Under the pieces are notes generated by a model that worked only from the letters and a program-made list of their open reading frames with translations, made no database searches and had not been told where the DNA came from. A stretch of 64,000 nucleotides of DNA, taken from positions 3,890,210 to 3,954,209 of the forward strand of contig CM035353.1 of the NCBI GenBank assembly GCA_020137815.1, written 5' to 3'. The stretch is from Hormiphora californensis (lineage: Eukaryota > Ctenophora > Tentaculata > Cydippida > Pleurobrachiidae). Each line of letters opens with the position of its first letter. Position 1 is the first letter of the stretch. This document shows positions 36,659-51,507 of this stretch, one piece after another. A program made the position numbers and the translations under genes.

Positions 36659-37106
36659 GTATTTACACAATCTAACACTAAACTTTACACAATCTAACAC
36701 TAAACTAAGACACACAAACTAACACACAAACACACATCATAACTGTTTTAAAGTTTAGTTTAAAGGGTAAACGAAAACAAATAAAACTAAATATCTAACG
36801 GAGTGAGGTTGAGAAGAAAACTGGTCTCACACCCCAGAGCTGCCCCAAACCGTCCTTCATAAACATCTAGTTCTATATATTCTGGCACACGCCATGCACA
36901 CGCCAATAAATAAAAAAGTTCATTGGGAAGTAGGTATCTCCTCTATTCCTTCCTTTGCGGTGCGTGGTGAGACAGGGTCGGACAAGGCAAACCAAGGAAT
37001 ATTCTTTCAGCAGCTCTGTTTCCGAGAAAAGTGTGCCTGCCATAACAAGAGGCAAGTCTTACAAAAGTCCTCGTTGTCTCAATTATAGTCCTCTAAATTT
37101 CCAATT
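36659..37106. other. 3' flank of the minus-strand gene
   Basis: ACACAATCTAACACTAAAC is tandemly repeated twice at 36664-36703. The rest is probably 3' UTR or spacer, and no protein frame is credible. Confidence 0.5.
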
Positions 37107-41607
<4,501 letters not shown>

Positions 41608-41902
41608 TGGAAAAACCTATACATAATATATAATATTTTTCTTCCTGCTGTATGAATTGCGTAGTTTAGAACCTAAAACGTAATGAACCTGATTGACCCC
41701 AATTTACCCTACTGATCCCGTTAAGGCATAAACATTTAAAGAATTAATAGATTTGGTATTTGAGTAAATGTCAGTCAGGATCGAAATAAAATATATGCAG
41801 CTTTGAGCTTTTGATCTTCAATTTTTAAATTCGAACGTATTTTCTTGATTTTGTAAGTGGTGATGTTGCTAAAAGATTTCCTCCCAAATAGTTTTCAAAA
41901 TA

Positions 41903-44900
41903 ATGGGCTGTACTGCACTCGTGGTGTTTCTACTGATACTCTGCGTCAATGCGAACCAACCAACGGGACCGTGTCCCATTAAAGAGAGATACGGCTTCCT
42001 GGTTCGGTGGTGTGATAAGCTCAACTTCAGCTGTATGAACAGCCCTGATGTGTCATATAAGGCGGAGACCTGGAGAACCAGCACCCGGACATCGAAACGC
42101 TACACGACCCTAGTCTGTCCAGGTGATCTACAATCCTACCAAGCATGTATTGTAGGTAGACGAGCGAACACACGGCCAATATTCCCCCGAGCCCCTGTGT
42201 GTGGTGTCCTCTGTCAGACTAGCATTAATGGAACGAGTCTCGGTGGAACCATGACCCGTCTCAATGGAACCAGTATCCAGTATCTCTACAAAGAGAAACA
42301 GGTTTGCACAGATACCGGGTTGGTTGAGCTATCCTTCCCGGGTTTGAGTCCAGGGACAAGGGTTATGGTTGAGAGAGAGAAGTTGTGTAATGGGAAGTGC
42401 GAGGCTATGATAGTACCGGTCAAAGTTGATCGTTATGAAGGTCATTGTCATGACGAGATACGGTGCAATGGGTTCAATTACGGGTTAATTTCTCAAGCGG
42501 ATAAAGTTTATCCGTTTGAAAGTAATATTCCGCCTTTCAATCACATTGAAACTAATTGGTGTGAGTTCTCCGTGCCGGGAATTAGCGATTTTCCCCTGTA
42601 CAATGGCTCCAGGTGCTTCCCCTTCGAGGATCTTCTTGGACAACCCTTCTGTAGTAATGGCCATGACCAGACTAACTGTAGCGACGCATCGTTTGTGGTA
42701 GGAAGCTGCCAAGTAGGTGGTTTCATGTCCACCATTTCCAAGTACATCACCTGCTCCCCTTCCCACGATATCGTGGTTTGTGATAATGGCCTGGATGGAA
42801 TATGTGAGCAGATCAACCCTATCTGTACCATACACAAACACCAACTGTGCAATCATGTCACAGATTGCCAAAATGGCGCAGACGAGACCGTTGCACACTG
42901 TGGCTCTCTTACAGACCGTAAGTGTCGGCGGGTCTTTTATCCCGGTGGAGCGATGCCCATACCCATAAGATGGGTTCAAGACGGAGTGGCCGATTGTCAA
43001 AATGGAGAGGATGAAACGGGTCATTGGGGCAGGTGTGGGGAGGGCTCAACTTCACGAGTACGTAGGAATACCTCCTGCACCGAGGTGTTCTACTGTACAC
43101 CGAAAAGGGACATTTTTACAGAACTCTCCGATCTGTGCCAACCACAGAGCGAGTGTGGGTACAATATGTGTCCTGTGTCGAGGAGAGGTCTGACTGTTTC
43201 CTCTGTAATGCCCTTCGACGCAGGTTCACACATATTGCCACAGTGCATGAAAGGAATTGACTCGATTCGTAACCTTGCGAATTCACCCTGCGATTCAATA
43301 GTTTTCAGTCATGAATATCACGACTTTTTCGGAAAGACCCCTGAGACCGCGGTTATTGTTCCCACAACAAAGATCGACTGTCGTTTCCTATTCGGTGAGG
43401 CCTACCTTTATTACAGCTGTATAGGTAAGTGTCTAGGCAAGGTAGGGTGTCCTATAGAGAGACGAGTTGAGGTCAGCAGTTGCACCAACTATCTATCAGG
43501 ACGCCTCCATGCCCTGGCCACAGACAACTCTCATGTCACCACAGTGTTTAGGATGAAAGGTGGTTACCATAACAACGTCTTTGTGTGCCAAAACAACAGG
43601 TGTATTCCCTTTTCCAAGGTGTGCAATCTTGACAATGATTGTGGTGATGGATCAGACGAGAAGGACTGCGAGAACAATTGGAAGTGTGAAGACGGGAGCG
43701 CATATATCTCCCTAGACCAGTTTTGTAACGGAATGGAGGACTGCCAAGATTTCTCCGATGAGTGCAATGATACCTGCAGAAAGAAAGTTCTCGATACGAC
43801 CATGCTCGTAGCAGCTGCTATAATCGGTTCCGCTGGGTTGCTCTTCAACGTTGGTAACCTAACCACTACCAGACGAAATAAACAGAAACGAGAGAAAAAT
43901 GGGCACTTTATTAACCGAAATTTTGCGTTTCTCATTTCACTCGGAGATCTAACCACAAGCCTGTATCTGTTAGGTTTGGTGATTGTACATTTTTCCAAAG
44001 GTACAGCTTTTTGTAAAACGCAACTCCACTGGCTAAGTTCACCGGCATGTGGAATTCTGGGGTCATTGAGTACGACCGGGGCAATAACATCTTCAATTTC
44101 CATGGCTACATTGAGTTTTTTCCGCTTGTACGGTACGGTCAAAGCTTCCAGGTTTGTGCAGTCAGGCGAGGTCACGACCAAGGTCAAAAAGAGGGTTTAT
44201 ACACTCCAAGCACTCGTGGTGCTTCTTGCTGCAACCATAGCAACCATCCCGGTAGTACCCTCGCTAAATGACTGGTTCGTCAATGGACTGACATTCGAGA
44301 ACAACGTTCGAATTTTCCTTGGGGTCATGGATAAGAATGAACTCCATGATGTGATACGAAGATACCATGGCAGCCGAAAAATAGGAAAATTTGACGCGAG
44401 TCACCTGACTTGGGACCAAATTTCGAAAATCACGAGGAAAATGTTTTCAGAGGACTACAATGCCATCACCGAGAAGCGGATTTCATTCTACGGAAATGAT
44501 GCTGTCTGCCTGTTTAAATACTTTGTTAAAATGGACGATCCTCAGGTAGTCTTTGTGTGGTGGGTAATCGCCCTGCACTGCGTGTGTTTCGTTACAGTTG
44601 CCCTGTTCCATGTCATGATTGGTGTCATTGCGGGGAAGTCACAGATCCAGAGTCGAAATAAAGCAAATGATTTGAACATCAAAGTGACACTCATTTGTAT
44701 AACCGATTTCTGCTGCTGGATGCCCTTCCTAATCTGCTGTATCCTCCACACCGCCGAGGTGTTGGATATGTCTCCCTGGTACCAGGTATTCTCCATCATC
44801 ATCCTGCCCCTCAACTCTGTGCTAAACCCACTGCTATACAGCGACCTAGTCAAGAGGTTATTCGCAGTTTGTAGGAGTGATACGGGGGACGCTACTTCAT

Positions 44901-44995
44901 ATCAGACTGGTAATCAGATAGAGATGCAAGATGTTGCCGTACCACATTTAAACATAGCCGTACCAAATAATATTGACATTATAGAGGTCGATTGA
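41903..44995 (+). CDS. Intronless LDLa-7TM receptor (LGR/relaxin-receptor-like), 1030 aa
   Basis: Signal peptide MGCTALVVFLLILCVNA, then a large cysteine-rich ectodomain. Degenerate LDLa-like motifs lie at about 316-333 (CNHVTDCQNGADETVAHC) and 357-378 (DCQNGEDETGHWGRC). Canonical ones lie at 562-589 (CIPFSKVCNLDNDCGDGSDE) and 595-621 (CNGMEDCQDFSDEC). TM helices lie at about 632-652, 673-697, 713-742, 766-786, 883-907, 926-950 and 956-978, with FLISLGDL in TM2, ITDFCCWMPF in TM6 and NPLLY (975-979) in TM7. Extracellular loop 2 is about 95 residues and shares SFYGNDAVCLFKYFVKMDDP with the receptor ending at 14536. The region before the last two LDLa repeats also parallels that gene (ILPQCMKG versus IPPCLPG). 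Plasma-membrane receptor; ligand unknown. The single open frame suggests retroposition or intron loss, or simply the intron-free style of this family's 7TM exon. Confidence 0.92.
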   Translation: MGCTALVVFLLILCVNANQPTGPCPIKERYGFLVRWCDKLNFSCMNSPDVSYKAETWRTSTRTSKRYTTLVCPGDLQSYQACIVGRRANTRPIFPRAPVCGVLCQTSINGTSLGGTMTRLNGTSIQYLYKEKQVCTDTGLVELSFPGLSPGTRVMVEREKLCNGKCEAMIVPVKVDRYEGHCHDEIRCNGFNYGLISQADKVYPFESNIPPFNHIETNWCEFSVPGISDFPLYNGSRCFPFEDLLGQPFCSNGHDQTNCSDASFVVGSCQVGGFMSTISKYITCSPSHDIVVCDNGLDGICEQINPICTIHKHQLCNHVTDCQNGADETVAHCGSLTDRKCRRVFYPGGAMPIPIRWVQDGVADCQNGEDETGHWGRCGEGSTSRVRRNTSCTEVFYCTPKRDIFTELSDLCQPQSECGYNMCPVSRRGLTVSSVMPFDAGSHILPQCMKGIDSIRNLANSPCDSIVFSHEYHDFFGKTPETAVIVPTTKIDCRFLFGEAYLYYSCIGKCLGKVGCPIERRVEVSSCTNYLSGRLHALATDNSHVTTVFRMKGGYHNNVFVCQNNRCIPFSKVCNLDNDCGDGSDEKDCENNWKCEDGSAYISLDQFCNGMEDCQDFSDECNDTCRKKVLDTTMLVAAAIIGSAGLLFNVGNLTTTRRNKQKREKNGHFINRNFAFLISLGDLTTSLYLLGLVIVHFSKGTAFCKTQLHWLSSPACGILGSLSTTGAITSSISMATLSFFRLYGTVKASRFVQSGEVTTKVKKRVYTLQALVVLLAATIATIPVVPSLNDWFVNGLTFENNVRIFLGVMDKNELHDVIRRYHGSRKIGKFDASHLTWDQISKITRKMFSEDYNAITEKRISFYGNDAVCLFKYFVKMDDPQVVFVWWVIALHCVCFVTVALFHVMIGVIAGKSQIQSRNKANDLNIKVTLICITDFCCWMPFLICCILHTAEVLDMSPWYQVFSIIILPLNSVLNPLLYSDLVKRLFAVCRSDTGDATSYQTGNQIEMQDVAVPHLNIAVPNNIDIIEVD

Positions 44996-46294
44996 GGGGC
45001 GAAGGCAACAGGAATAGACACGTAGTTCTATGAACCAGAGTTGTATGAGCCAGATTGTTGTAGATCACCCACTTTTTATTGATAATTGACATGCATTTAT
45101 TAGGCCGATGTTAGTCGCCACCCATTTTATTGAGAGAGTGAGTGTGAGAGAGAGAGCGAGAGAGAGAGAGAGAGAGAGAGAGAGTGCTTTTGTTATGTTC
45201 GAGAACTGCGAAATGGCCCCTTTTATTGCGAGCTGAGTGATGAACAAGGAACCTACACAAGACAAGACAAGAGGAGTGTGAGAATTTGGAAAGTTGAATT
45301 AGCGAGAGCAAGATAGAAAAATCTGAGAGTAAATCAACGTGACGCATGCAGCATCGGTGGAATTGACAGAACTAGATGGACACGTGGATGAGTCAACAAG
45401 AACTGGGATTACCAAAAGGTCTACTTGGTCCGAGGCCCGAGCTGTTCGCTAAAAAGGTGCATTTTCAGCAGTATAACACTAATTCCACCGTGACAATCTG
45501 AAGAACAGTATGACGCATAGCATATGATCGTTAAGAGAGACAGTGGCTGTATTATTATTAAATCGTATATCATTTCTTTTCTTACTTTTCCTTTTTGTGC
45601 CTATTCGAGAAAGTATTATTTTGGGGAGAACTACGCCCATAAATTCAAACAAACTCAAAAGAGGCAGTCCACTGATGTAATAGTTACTTAGTGGATGAAA
45701 GGGCGTAATTCTCTATATAAAATTCTTTCTCGCAAAGAATACGATAGCGATAGAAACATTCGAGTCTTTTGGTATTTTTATTCAGAATTCCAAGCAATTA
45801 TACTCAATTCATAGCGACTAAGGAAGGAATCCGTTGTGGCTCTAGGGGGCGCCGTTCCGATCTGGGTGTTTGGTGGCATGCTGCCAAAAAGTTGATTCAC
45901 TAAAATGGCTCTAACCGCCAAACCACTCAACCAGTTTGGCTAATTCAAAGTTTATCTGGTAAGAAATGTCAAGGCCAAACTCCAACCTAAACCACAACCC
46001 TAACCCTAACCCTACTTAAGGCTTTAGCCCTAACCCTGTCAGCACTCACGAATTACGAAACACCCAGATTTTAACGCTGGCCGCAAATTCCAAATGCTGA
46101 CTTGGCAAACGCCACTGGCCCCCGCAGCGCGGGATAAGGCAGGGGCCTGCCGCAGGGCTTTTCAATGGGCGCGATTATAATCTGGGTGCCTTGCAGCGTG
46201 TTTACAGGTGCGCGCTACCAAAAAGAGTACACTTATATTTCCTAGACCGACTTTTTTCAAACGGCTATAGCCACGCAACCACATGGCCGATTTG
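44996..46294. other. Spacer with microsatellite, small TIR element and TTAGGG-type repeats
   Basis: (GA)n at 45133-45184. A small inverted-repeat element lies at about 45604-45736 (CGAGAAAGTATTATTTTGGG versus ATAAAATTCTTTCTCG). Short AACCCT runs at 46000-46020 and 46028-46040 resemble telomere repeats. No gene. Confidence 0.55.
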
Positions 46295-47470
46295 AGTATT
46301 ATTATTATTATTATTAACTCTAAAATGTATACATTACATATACTGCCCCTTTTTTGTGGGCAAAACGGATAGCCATTAATAAGTCCCATTAGAAGTCTCT
46401 TCAGTGCACATGTCACTGATTAGAAGTCAGCCACATTTAATTACCCCCCTGCTAACCCAATATCGTCCATTTGGATTGCCTCGCCTCAGTCCTTTCACTG
46501 TATCAACGAGAGTTTTCCGTTCTCGCTGTTCCTCCGGTGTTAGGTCGGGGGAAAGAAACACCGAGGAAAATTTCTCTGAATCCCGGAGCTGCTTTGCTTT
46601 CCTGAGAAGCTGCAACAAGGTTTCCCTCCTTTCAAGGGTAACGATTACTGGTCTTGGTCGGTTATCAGTCTTTTCGCCGACTCGCTTTGTGGAAGTTATG
46701 ACTGGTTTTTCATTCAGCTCTGTAAAAATATCTCGAACTTCATGCTCAGTGGTTCTTGCAGTAGTTTCTGGTAGCCCAAACAAAACCAAATTCAGCTTTC
46801 GATCAGGAGTTGCTTCTTCTGTTGTACTTGTGGGAAGGGGCACTGACGCTTTCTTCCATGCTGCTTGGAGGCGGGATGGTGCAATAGCCGCTGAGCAGTT
46901 CTGGACAAGTACTTTGGAGTAGCCCTGCAATTGCTTCTGAACAGACTCCGACACCGAATTGAGTTTCTGACCTTGTACTTCAATCAAACTTTTTTGTGCT
47001 TCAATCAGCTTCTCTTGTAACTCAATCCTTGATACCCGATGTTTATCAACCTCTTCCTTGAATGAGCCAAGCTCTTTTTGTACCTCCTTGAGTTTCCGAT
47101 TACACTCCTCTAGTTCCCGACGTTCTTTCATACGGACAGTTTCATCGTTATTTTTCATACATTGTCCAGCTTCCCTCGCTATCAGAAGAATATGACGGCA
47201 GAGGTTCTTGGTGAAGGCCATGAACTGATCTCCATTATAATTTCTTATAGCGTAGTCTACTGGCAGTGACCGACTGGAATCCAAGAATAACATCCGCAGC
47301 TCTTCATCCACCTGATGGTGACTCGGTTTGGTTCCATTCCTGATTAACAAAACGTCTCTTACTGCATAACGAAGTAGTTCCATCACCGAGGGATCAACAC
47401 ATTTCAGTGGATCGGCATCTGCATCAGAGGTATTGAGTTTCTCCGTCATAACTTCTTCCTGCCCCTACGG
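46295..47470 (-). mobile_element. ORF1-only retroposon with (TAA)n tail
   Basis: Minus-strand unit: one ORF1 (47449-46427), about 110 bp of 3' sequence, and a TAA repeat tail (ATTATTATT at 46297-46315 on the plus strand). No ORF2 follows. Both sides carry CACCCAGATTTTAACG (46067 and 47665) and CCCTAACC-type runs. Confidence 0.6.
46427..47449 (-). CDS. LINE ORF1-like protein (coiled coil plus RNA-binding C-terminus)
   Basis: 340 residues. Residues about 107-185 form a long charged coiled coil (ERRELEECNRKLKEVQKELG). From about 217, KLNLVLFGLPE then RVGEKTDNRPRPVIVTLE, LLRKAKQLRDSEKFSSVFLS, PDLTPEEQRERKTLVD and a terminal RYWVSRGVIKCG match the general layout of ORF1 proteins of invertebrate non-LTR elements, which bind RNA and chaperone retrotransposition. 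The frame is complete from Met to stop, with no nonsense mutations, which argues for recent activity. A domesticated gene is the alternative. Confidence 0.75.
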   Translation of the reverse strand: MTEKLNTSDADADPLKCVDPSVMELLRYAVRDVLLIRNGTKPSHHQVDEELRMLFLDSSRSLPVDYAIRNYNGDQFMAFTKNLCRHILLIAREAGQCMKNNDETVRMKERRELEECNRKLKEVQKELGSFKEEVDKHRVSRIELQEKLIEAQKSLIEVQGQKLNSVSESVQKQLQGYSKVLVQNCSAAIAPSRLQAAWKKASVPLPTSTTEEATPDRKLNLVLFGLPETTARTTEHEVRDIFTELNEKPVITSTKRVGEKTDNRPRPVIVTLERRETLLQLLRKAKQLRDSEKFSSVFLSPDLTPEEQRERKTLVDTVKGLRRGNPNGRYWVSRGVIKCG

Positions 47471-47811
47471 GCGGTCTCAACATCCTGAGGACATATCTCA
47501 AATTAATTTGTTTAAAGTAGTGTTGAAAAGTTTGAGTAAACTAAACGGTATCTGATAGAGAATCGATAGCCCTAACCGATAACCCCAAACAAAACCCTAA
47601 CCCGACCCTCACAACAGCCCTAACCCGTCTCGACCGCCAAAATCGATGAATTGTTAGCAATGGAAAGCACCCAGATTTTAACGTTTTCCCTTTTCAACCA
47701 AAATGGGGGGGGTCGGCCGATATTGGCCTTGAATATAAATAGTGGTACACACACTAACAATGCCAATAATAAATTAAACAAACGGGGTCAATAAATTATA
47801 TAAATAAAGAT

Positions 47812-48541
47812 TTAGTCTATTTGGTAGATACTATCATCCCGACCGCTGCTGCCTTCCGCCCTAAGCCGTCCGCGGTGCCCCCTGATGGAAATGGTGACGG
47901 AGCGGACCATGGCAAATGACAACCTTAGCCTCAGGTACCGGATACACTGATCGTATGAATATCCTGTTTTAGTCGCCTTCTTTTCAGCCAACTGTTTCAA
48001 AGTCTTATTAAATTCCCTTCCGAGGCCCCCTGTCGTTGACATTACCAGTGGTGTGAATGTTGACTTTTCCACCTCTAGGACGCGGTGGAGGTAGGATGTT
48101 TTCTTCTCTCTCTCGTGTTTTTCATATGTTTTGGCGATGGTCTGGTTTGAGTTGGACGATATCCTTGGATTGAAAATCCTAACATCAAAATAGATATTGT
48201 CCATATCCGACCAAAAGCCGCGACTACTGATGTCAAGTCTGGCGCCATCGGCTGTTATAGTGCCAGCCGGAAGATTCACCCCTCGAACATTTAGAAGATG
48301 GGGCTCGATCTTAGTGTCGACACATACTTTATTCAGTTCGTGGCCAATGAGATCTCTCACGTTGTTGTGTCGGAAACATACAAAACCTCCGAGTTTACAG
48401 GATATGAGGTGGTCGATGGTGTTTTCTTCCCCACATGCACAATGCTGAGGTAAGGCCTGTCCGACGAGAGGCAGGTTATACCGAGCAGACATGGCGTCAT
48501 GCCACTCTTGCCTGTTGAGTGTGAAGCCTCCTTGGGCTTCT
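47812..48541 (-). CDS. Retroelement-associated C-terminal domain (Cys/His-containing), 5'-truncated
   Basis: From 48492 down: MSARYNLPLVG, HCACGEENTIDHLISCKLGG (a Cys/His cluster), RHNNVRDLIGHELNKVC, a conserved-looking core FTPLVMSTTGGLGREFNKTL and SIRGHRGR. The frame continues upstream to about 48541 (GGFTLNRQEWHDA) where LINE sequence begins. Proteins with this signature are common next to reverse transcriptases in cnidarian and sponge genomes. I cannot assign the exact class from sequence alone. The RT part itself is absent. Confidence 0.6.
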
Positions 48542-48545
48542 GGAA

Positions 48546-50590
48546 GGAAGAGAGAGAAAGGCTATTGACACTATCAAATGTAATCCACGGTTTTTCTGGT
48601 CATTTGTGAACAAGCATCGGAAAATCAAGTCTAGTGTGGCCCCACTCCTAAGACCTGATGGCACAGTTACCGATGATCCCCTGGAGAAATCAAACATTCT
48701 TCAGTCACAGTATGTGGGGGTATTCAGCGATCCTGCTAAGTGTTCGGCCGAGGAGGCTACTAAGGATATTCCTTCTACGACCATCACACTGGACAATCTT
48801 GACTTTACTCCCGGCTGTATTGAGGATGCATTGGCTGAGTTAGATCCTTACGCTGGAGCACCACCAGGGGACATACCAGCGGTTATACTGTCCAAGTGCC
48901 GGAAACAGTTGGCATACCCCTTATGGTTACTTTGGGATTGTTCTTTCCATGAGGGTGTCGTACCAACATGCCTTAAACGCCAATATATAACACCCGTGTT
49001 TAAGAAAGGATCCAAAATGGAGGCAAAAAATTATCGGCCTGTCGCACTCACCTCCCACATGATTAAAACATTTGAGAGAGTTGTAAGAAACAAAGTTGTC
49101 GATCATCTGGAGGGAAATGGGCTCTTCAACGATGGCCAGCATGGTTTCCGGAGGAACAGAAGCTGCTTGACTCAACTCTTAAACCACTACGATAATGTCA
49201 TGAGAGAACTGAATAACGGACACGAAGTGGATGTTGTGTATTTAGACATGGAGAAGGCTTTTGACAAAGTCGATGTCAAGGTCTTGATGGCAAAATTGGA
49301 AAAATACGGTATTCGGGGACAGCTACACCGTTGGATCAACAACTTCCTTTCAGAAAGAGTACAAACAGTGATGGTAGATGGTGCTCAGTCTCGGGAGGAA
49401 TTGGTCATCAGTGGTGTCCCACAGGGTACAGTTATTGGTCCCTTGTTGTTTTTAGTCTATATGATAGACATAGAGGCACTTCTTTCTGGCACAGTCCTCA
49501 CCTTCGCAGACGATTCCAAGCTGTGGAAGGCAATCAAGTCATTGGATGATAGAGAGGATCTCCAGAAAAGTCTAGCTGTGTTTGCTCGTTGGGCGACAGA
49601 TAACAACATGTCCCTACACCAGGACAAATTTGAAGTTATGAACTATACTCTTCGCTCCACCCAACTGTTAAGAGAGCTGCCATTCTCCAATGAAAACTAC
49701 TCCTACAGTGGGCCTGGAGGCGAAACGATATCCCCTAGCGAATCTGTCAAAGACCTAGGAGTCCTTGTTTCAACAAACTGTGCATGGTCGGAGCATATCG
49801 GCAGCATCACGACTAAGGCTCGTCGGATGAGTGGCTGGGCACTTAGTGTGTTTCGGGATAGATCGGATGACACCATGCTAACCCTACTCAAATCCATCGT
49901 CAGACCCCAGGTTGAATACTGTTGTCCCCTATGGAACCCTGTCAAAAAGTCAGATATTGCACTGGTTGAGGAGGCACAGAGACAATTCACCCGCAGGATC
50001 GCGAGTTGTTCGGGCATGAATTACTGGGACAGACTCCATCACCTCAAAATCCTGTCCCTTCAACGGCGCCGAGAACGATATATAATTATCCACGTCTGGA
50101 AGGTCCTGCATAAGGTAGTACCAAACAGTACGAGTCTCTTGTTTACAGAGCACCCACGCCTTGGCACCAGAGCGGTAATCCCTCGGTATAACTACTTGGC
50201 CCAAAAATCCATCTCTGGCCCCTATGACTCATCATTCGGCGTAAAAGGAGCTCAGTTATGGAATGCAGTGCCTCGGGTAGTGAGATCTTCAGCTTCCCTA
50301 CTCGAGCTAAAGCAGTCGCTCGGTAAATATCTGTCCACCATCCCTGACCAGCCACCGGTTCGTGGGTATAGTGTTCAGCACAGTAACTCCCTGTTGGATT
50401 GGAGAAACGATCCGAGTGTTTTCAGAGAGTAAATCATTCAGGGGTGTTTTGCTTTTCTATGTTGTTTGGCTGCCCATTAAAACCCGATTCCTTTTGGTGT
50501 CTGAGTGTTAGCTCTTTTTGAGCTGAAACTTTGTGTACAATGCTTAATTTATTTATGAATGTTTATGAATGTTTATGAAAGTTCAAGGAT
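48546..50590 (+). mobile_element. 5'-truncated CR1/L2-like LINE
   Basis: Starts head-to-head against the fragment at 47812-48541 and ends with a short tandem tail (TTTATGAATG repeated, about 50551-50580). The frame is open from about 48549 to 50432. Confidence 0.82.
48549..50432 (+). CDS. LINE reverse transcriptase (nearly full RT domain and C-terminus)
   Basis: The frame reads AIDTIKCNPRFFWSFVNKHR, then YRPVALTSHMIKTFERVV, GQHGFRRNRSCLTQLL, VDVVYLDMEKAFDKVDVKVL, ISGVPQGTVIGPLLFLVYMI and LTFADDSKL (catalytic box), thumb, and WNAVPRVVRS to the stop. No frameshift or stop over about 625 residues. The endonuclease domain is missing (5' truncation). It is 40-50% similar by eye to the fragment at 31577 but has the normal SGVPQG block, so it is a separate subfamily copy. 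Confidence 0.92.
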   Translation, partial: RERKAIDTIKCNPRFFWSFVNKHRKIKSSVAPLLRPDGTVTDDPLEKSNILQSQYVGVFSDPAKCSAEEATKDIPSTTITLDNLDFTPGCIEDALAELDPYAGAPPGDIPAVILSKCRKQLAYPLWLLWDCSFHEGVVPTCLKRQYITPVFKKGSKMEAKNYRPVALTSHMIKTFERVVRNKVVDHLEGNGLFNDGQHGFRRNRSCLTQLLNHYDNVMRELNNGHEVDVVYLDMEKAFDKVDVKVLMAKLEKYGIRGQLHRWINNFLSERVQTVMVDGAQSREELVISGVPQGTVIGPLLFLVYMIDIEALLSGTVLTFADDSKLWKAIKSLDDREDLQKSLAVFARWATDNNMSLHQDKFEVMNYTLRSTQLLRELPFSNENYSYSGPGGETISPSESVKDLGVLVSTNCAWSEHIGSITTKARRMSGWALSVFRDRSDDTMLTLLKSIVRPQVEYCCPLWNPVKKSDIALVEEAQRQFTRRIASCSGMNYWDRLHHLKILSLQRRRERYIIIHVWKVLHKVVPNSTSLLFTEHPRLGTRAVIPRYNYLAQKSISGPYDSSFGVKGAQLWNAVPRVVRSSASLLELKQSLGKYLSTIPDQPPVRGYSVQHSNSLLDWRNDPSVFRE

Positions 50591-51507
50591 TGGAGGGGGA
50601 GACATGTTAACCAGGATGAGGCCCCCTTTTCGTTGAGTAGGTCCAGATTTCTGATTTCAGCTGATGTCATCAAACTTTTGATCTCATCGATTTTCTTCTG
50701 AACCAAAATTCCCAAATCTTTTTCTTAAAAAAAGTCAAACAAATCACTAAATCAAATCAAGTGCTTAAAATCGGGAATAAATTATAATAAATTACCCACA
50801 CACCGTCATACTCTCATACTCCCTCTCTCTGCTCACTTGTCTCGAAAGTCTACATCTTCCACACTGACTGGGACAACCCTTCTCTTGGTTCCCCGAAGCG
50901 CAACAAGAGTTGATCTTAACAAACTGAATCGTGTCTTTTCTCGGATGAAGGACATGGTTTCAGCGTAACTCTCCTTGTGCTAATCAAGTGCTAATCTTTC
51001 TCCGCTGCATTTAAACGTAGGGCGCGAACACTGAGGTCAAACTCTGCTGCGCGTTCGTTCTTTTTAAGTAGGTGCGCGCTCAAGTAAAGAGTCAAGATGC
51101 CAATCGGTGTTGGGGTTAGTGAATTTAAAAAAAAAAAAAAAAAAAAAAGTCAAGACTCTGCAAAATCTTGTCCTGTCAAAAATCAGCTCTTTTCGTGAAT
51201 TTTCAGCTCTATTATGATATTTCGAAGCCTTTCTGAAGCATTTCCGAAGCATTCTGATGTCTTCTGTCTTGGTATATGGGGTAAGCTCCAAAAATCATAC
51301 ATCGATGGACGTATTTTCCATCCAGGAGCCCCATCATATCGTGCGAAGGCATTGAAAAGCCTCTACAAAGTTATTTTACAACCAACTTGGGAAACTAAAC
51401 CTTGGTTGTCCGTTGTGGCGATTGGCCAATTGAGATACTGATAAAAGCTGCTCTTTTATGAAAATGATACTGACTAAATTTCCATGCATAGGGCATCTAG
51501 GAGGAGA
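50591..51507. other. Spacer upstream of the rootletin-like gene
   Basis: A run of about 23 A at 51127-51149 looks like an old retroposon tail. No exon seen. Confidence 0.5.
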
